Assembly: GCA_014360495.1 (NCBI GenBank)
Contig: JACIXR010000001.1
Coordinates: forward strand, 62,001-126,000
Source of the DNA: a bacterium
GTDB lineage: Bacteria; Armatimonadota; JACIXR01
DNA: 64,000 bases
Direction of reading: 5' to 3'
Shown: piece after piece, positions 62,197-64,000 of the stretch
Numbering within the stretch: the stretch's first letter is position 1
How the letters are laid out: every line of letters begins with the position of its first letter
Notes under the pieces: generated by a model
Seen by the model: only the letters and a program-made list of their open reading frames with translations
Told to the model about the DNA's origin: nothing
The model's database searches: none
Program-made: the position numbers and the translations under genes

Positions 62197-62215
62197 TTCT
62201 TTACTTAGTAAAGAA
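62197..62215. promoter_or_regulatory. Perfect dyad in the dapA-murJ gap, possible operator
   Basis: TTCTTTACT, one base, AGTAAAGAA: a perfect 9+9 inverted repeat, 40 bases upstream of the dapA promoter. It might bind a regulator, or be chance in AT-rich DNA. The rest of the 62158-62415 gap shows no gene. Confidence 0.35.
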
Positions 62216-62415
62216 AGATGGTTCCATTTAATGACAAAAGGCTTGATATTCTCAATTTTTAACAAAAATTATAGTTCAATTGCTCTTTAATTTCGTCTCC
62301 TGGTCTTCCTTTTCTTCCTTTTTACCCCAGAAGCCTTTAATATAGGAGGGATGATAAAGGGGGGTGCAATAATGTCTCGCTTTAAAATATATCTTTAAGA
62401 TAAATTCTATTCGCC

Positions 62416-62443
62416 TTGGGGATTTTTTGCATTAAACTTTAAT
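62416..62443 (+). promoter_or_regulatory. Possible promoter of murJ
   Basis: TTGGGG at 62416-62421, a 16-base spacer and TTTAAT at 62438-62443, ending four bases before the ATG. Weak; listed because no Shine-Dalgarno sequence precedes the start. Confidence 0.35.
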
Positions 62444-62447
62444 AAGT

Positions 62448-64000
62448 ATGAGCTCAGAGATAGAAGGATTGGAAGCGAGAGAAAGAGAGACGAGGGTAGC
62501 ACAAGCTGCCCTTATAACCACTACCGTCATCCTTCTCGCGCGCGTCCTCGGCTTTCTTAGAGAGGTGGTGATAGCGAGGCTTTTCGGGGCGACAAGGCTC
62601 GTTGATATCTATGTTGCTGCTTTCACCATTCCCGATATCCTCTTTTTCCTTCTCTCGGGAGGAGCTCTCTCTTCCGCCTTTGTTCCAGTCTATACTCAAT
62701 ATTTGGCGACGAAAAATAGAGAAGAAGCAAGGAGGATGCTCTCAAGCCTCCTTACTCTCCTTGCCCTTCTTCTTTTCTTCGTAGTTGCCATTGCGGAGAT
62801 ATTTGCCTATCCCTTGGTGAAAATCGTCGTCCCCCATTTCTCTCCTGATGACCTTGCTTATTGCGTTTTCCTCACCCGTTTGATGCTTCCCTCCGTCATC
62901 TTTTTCGTTTTGGGTGGGATATTCACGGGGGTTTCTTACTGCCATCAGAAATTCCTCGTCCCCACCATCAGCGGGGTTATCTATAACCTTCTTATAATCC
63001 TTGGTGGAGTTTTCCTCGGTCCATCAATTAAAGTAACTGGGTTATCTATTGGGGTTGTTGTGGGCTCATTCCTCGGGAATTTCCTGCTCCAGATTTGGTA
63101 TATCTTAAAGCTTGGGGAGAAACCTTTTTTCTGCTTAGACCTTCGTCATGCGGGCGTGAGAAAGGTATTCCTGATAATGCTCCCAATTATTTTCACTCTT
63201 TCCGTCTCTCAGGTCACAGTTGTCATAAATCGTGTATTAGCCTCGGGATTAGGGGAAGGAGCAATAGCAGGGCTGAACTATGCCAATAGGCTAACGCAGT
63301 TTCCCCTCGGGATTTTCGGGCAAGCTCTGGGAATAGCTGTATTTCCCACTCTTTCCGCCCTCGCCGCTGTGGGGAAGTTAGAGGATTTAAAGAGAACAAA
63401 TTCATTGGCTATAAGGACCCTTTTCTTTCTCAATATCCCTTCTGCCATATTTTTCATTCTTTTCGGCATACCGATAGTGCAATTCGTTTACGAGAGGGGA
63501 GCTTTCACTCACAGCGATACGATTATGACAGCGCAGATACTTGCATTCTATTCTTTAAGTCTTCCAGCCCTATCCGCAAATCAAATCATCAATAGGACAT
63601 TCTATTCTTTGCAGGATTCCCTGACCCCGCTTTTTTCCGGAGTTGCCTCCGTAATCCTTTGCGCTATTTTAAATGTCGTTTTCGTTGGACCTTTCGGAGT
63701 GAGGGGATTGGCTCTTGCTTCTTCTATCTCCGCTTATTTCAATATGTTCCTTCTTCTTCGGTTCCTTCGCAATAGGATTGGAGGTATAGAGGGAAGGAAA
63801 ATGCTTTTCTCTTTCCTCAAAATAGCCGTTATATGTCTTCTTGTATCCCTTCCTTTTTTCTTCCTCTTTTCCCATAATCCATTTGGCAAAGGAATGAAAG
63901 GGGCGGTTATGGAGATAGGGATAATCATTTTTGTCATCACTCCTCTTTTCCTATTACTCTCTTCCATTTTCCACCTTGAGGAGTGGGAGTTCATTAGGCG
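62448..64000 (+). CDS. murJ: Lipid II flippase MurJ, cut at its 3' end by the window
   Basis: The first 517 codons of MurJ, so nearly the complete protein. TTVILLARVLGFLREVVIARLFGAT is the family start, and the first cytoplasmic stretch GALSSAFVPVYTQYL and GLNYANRLTQFPLGIFGQALGIAVFPTL are the MVF/MurJ marks. About 13 membrane helices can be counted. It flips the peptidoglycan precursor across the inner membrane. The ATG at 62448 has no ribosome site; the gene may be leaderless. The reading frame is open to the window end, with perhaps a few tens of residues missing. Confidence 0.93.
   Translation, partial: MSSEIEGLEARERETRVAQAALITTTVILLARVLGFLREVVIARLFGATRLVDIYVAAFTIPDILFFLLSGGALSSAFVPVYTQYLATKNREEARRMLSSLLTLLALLLFFVVAIAEIFAYPLVKIVVPHFSPDDLAYCVFLTRLMLPSVIFFVLGGIFTGVSYCHQKFLVPTISGVIYNLLIILGGVFLGPSIKVTGLSIGVVVGSFLGNFLLQIWYILKLGEKPFFCLDLRHAGVRKVFLIMLPIIFTLSVSQVTVVINRVLASGLGEGAIAGLNYANRLTQFPLGIFGQALGIAVFPTLSALAAVGKLEDLKRTNSLAIRTLFFLNIPSAIFFILFGIPIVQFVYERGAFTHSDTIMTAQILAFYSLSLPALSANQIINRTFYSLQDSLTPLFSGVASVILCAILNVVFVGPFGVRGLALASSISAYFNMFLLLRFLRNRIGGIEGRKMLFSFLKIAVICLLVSLPFFFLFSHNPFGKGMKGAVMEIGIIIFVITPLFLLLSSIFHLEEWEFIR

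Overview
The window reads as a chromosomal segment of an uncultivated, probably thermophilic bacterium with a diderm-type envelope. Three things point there: a DUF1559-type prepilin (N-terminal methylation motif plus an H-x9-DG-like C-terminus), which in my experience is typical of Armatimonadota, Fervidibacteria and Planctomycetes-like lineages; LPS-type sugar genes (GmhB-like phosphatase, heptosyltransferase-family domain, O-antigen-ligase domain); and many secreted or carbohydrate-active proteins. Armatimonadota/Fervidibacteria is my best guess, inferred from family content only. Gene density is high, TTG and GTG starts are frequent, and start/stop overlaps are common.

Layout. 1-7320: lepA (cut by the window edge) divergent from a run hemW - two metallophosphoesterases - folC, then a START-like protein and a COG2509 flavoprotein. 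7321-9260: a strong promoter, an intrinsic terminator and a lone FMN-binding glutamate-synthase-domain gene. 9479-14621 (minus): tatD - DUF1844 - nitroreductase - ACT protein - UPF0210 - pseudopilin-like - DUF4139. 15005-15328: four tRNAs (Val, Gly, Cys, Leu). 15389-22281 (minus): two radical SAM genes, plsY, der, a GmhB-like phosphatase, a sugar-nucleotide epimerase and the prepilin. 22440-25084 (plus): DUF2905, queA, a MerR-like DNA-binding protein, ftsY. 25073-27904 (minus): an O-antigen-ligase/GT9 fusion and a DUF4330 protein. 28148-32751: a large CBM9-like exported protein and a convergent arsenic-type operon (acr3, arsR, ferredoxin, HdrA-like). 32910-40791: pyrG, an AEC transporter, uvrD/pcrA, ligA, an FmdB protein, and a convergent phosphoesterase. 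40881-49299: glycoside hydrolases GH2 and GH36, an FG-GAP/PL11-like protein, and small genes. 49302-54835 (minus): mreBCD, trpS, dacA-type peptidase, orphan FecCD permease. 55301-64000: groESL, two Gfo/Idh/MocA oxidoreductases with a glycosyltransferase, prmA, dapA and a truncated murJ.

A genome-scale pattern is visible. At least ten first-of-operon genes have a -10 box ending about 5 to 10 bases before the start codon and no Shine-Dalgarno sequence, as expected of leaderless mRNAs. Genes inside operons, and genes with a 30-50 base leader (pyrG, groES, mreB, dapA, the prepilin), carry good AGGAGG-like sites. Intergenic space holds a dispersed palindromic repeat in two flavours and a second repeat that occurs twice directly next to it. 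Transcription units often end in perfect GC-rich hairpins, some bidirectional.

The items I find most worth a second look are: the arsenic-type operon carrying a stand-alone HdrA N-terminal domain and a ferredoxin under an ArsR-like operator; a tRNA-Gly(CCC) lacking both U33 and U55; an intrinsic terminator between promoter and start of the glutamate-synthase-like gene; an exported protein with a PHP-like domain whose metal ligands are gone; and an ftsY that seems to start at ATA.
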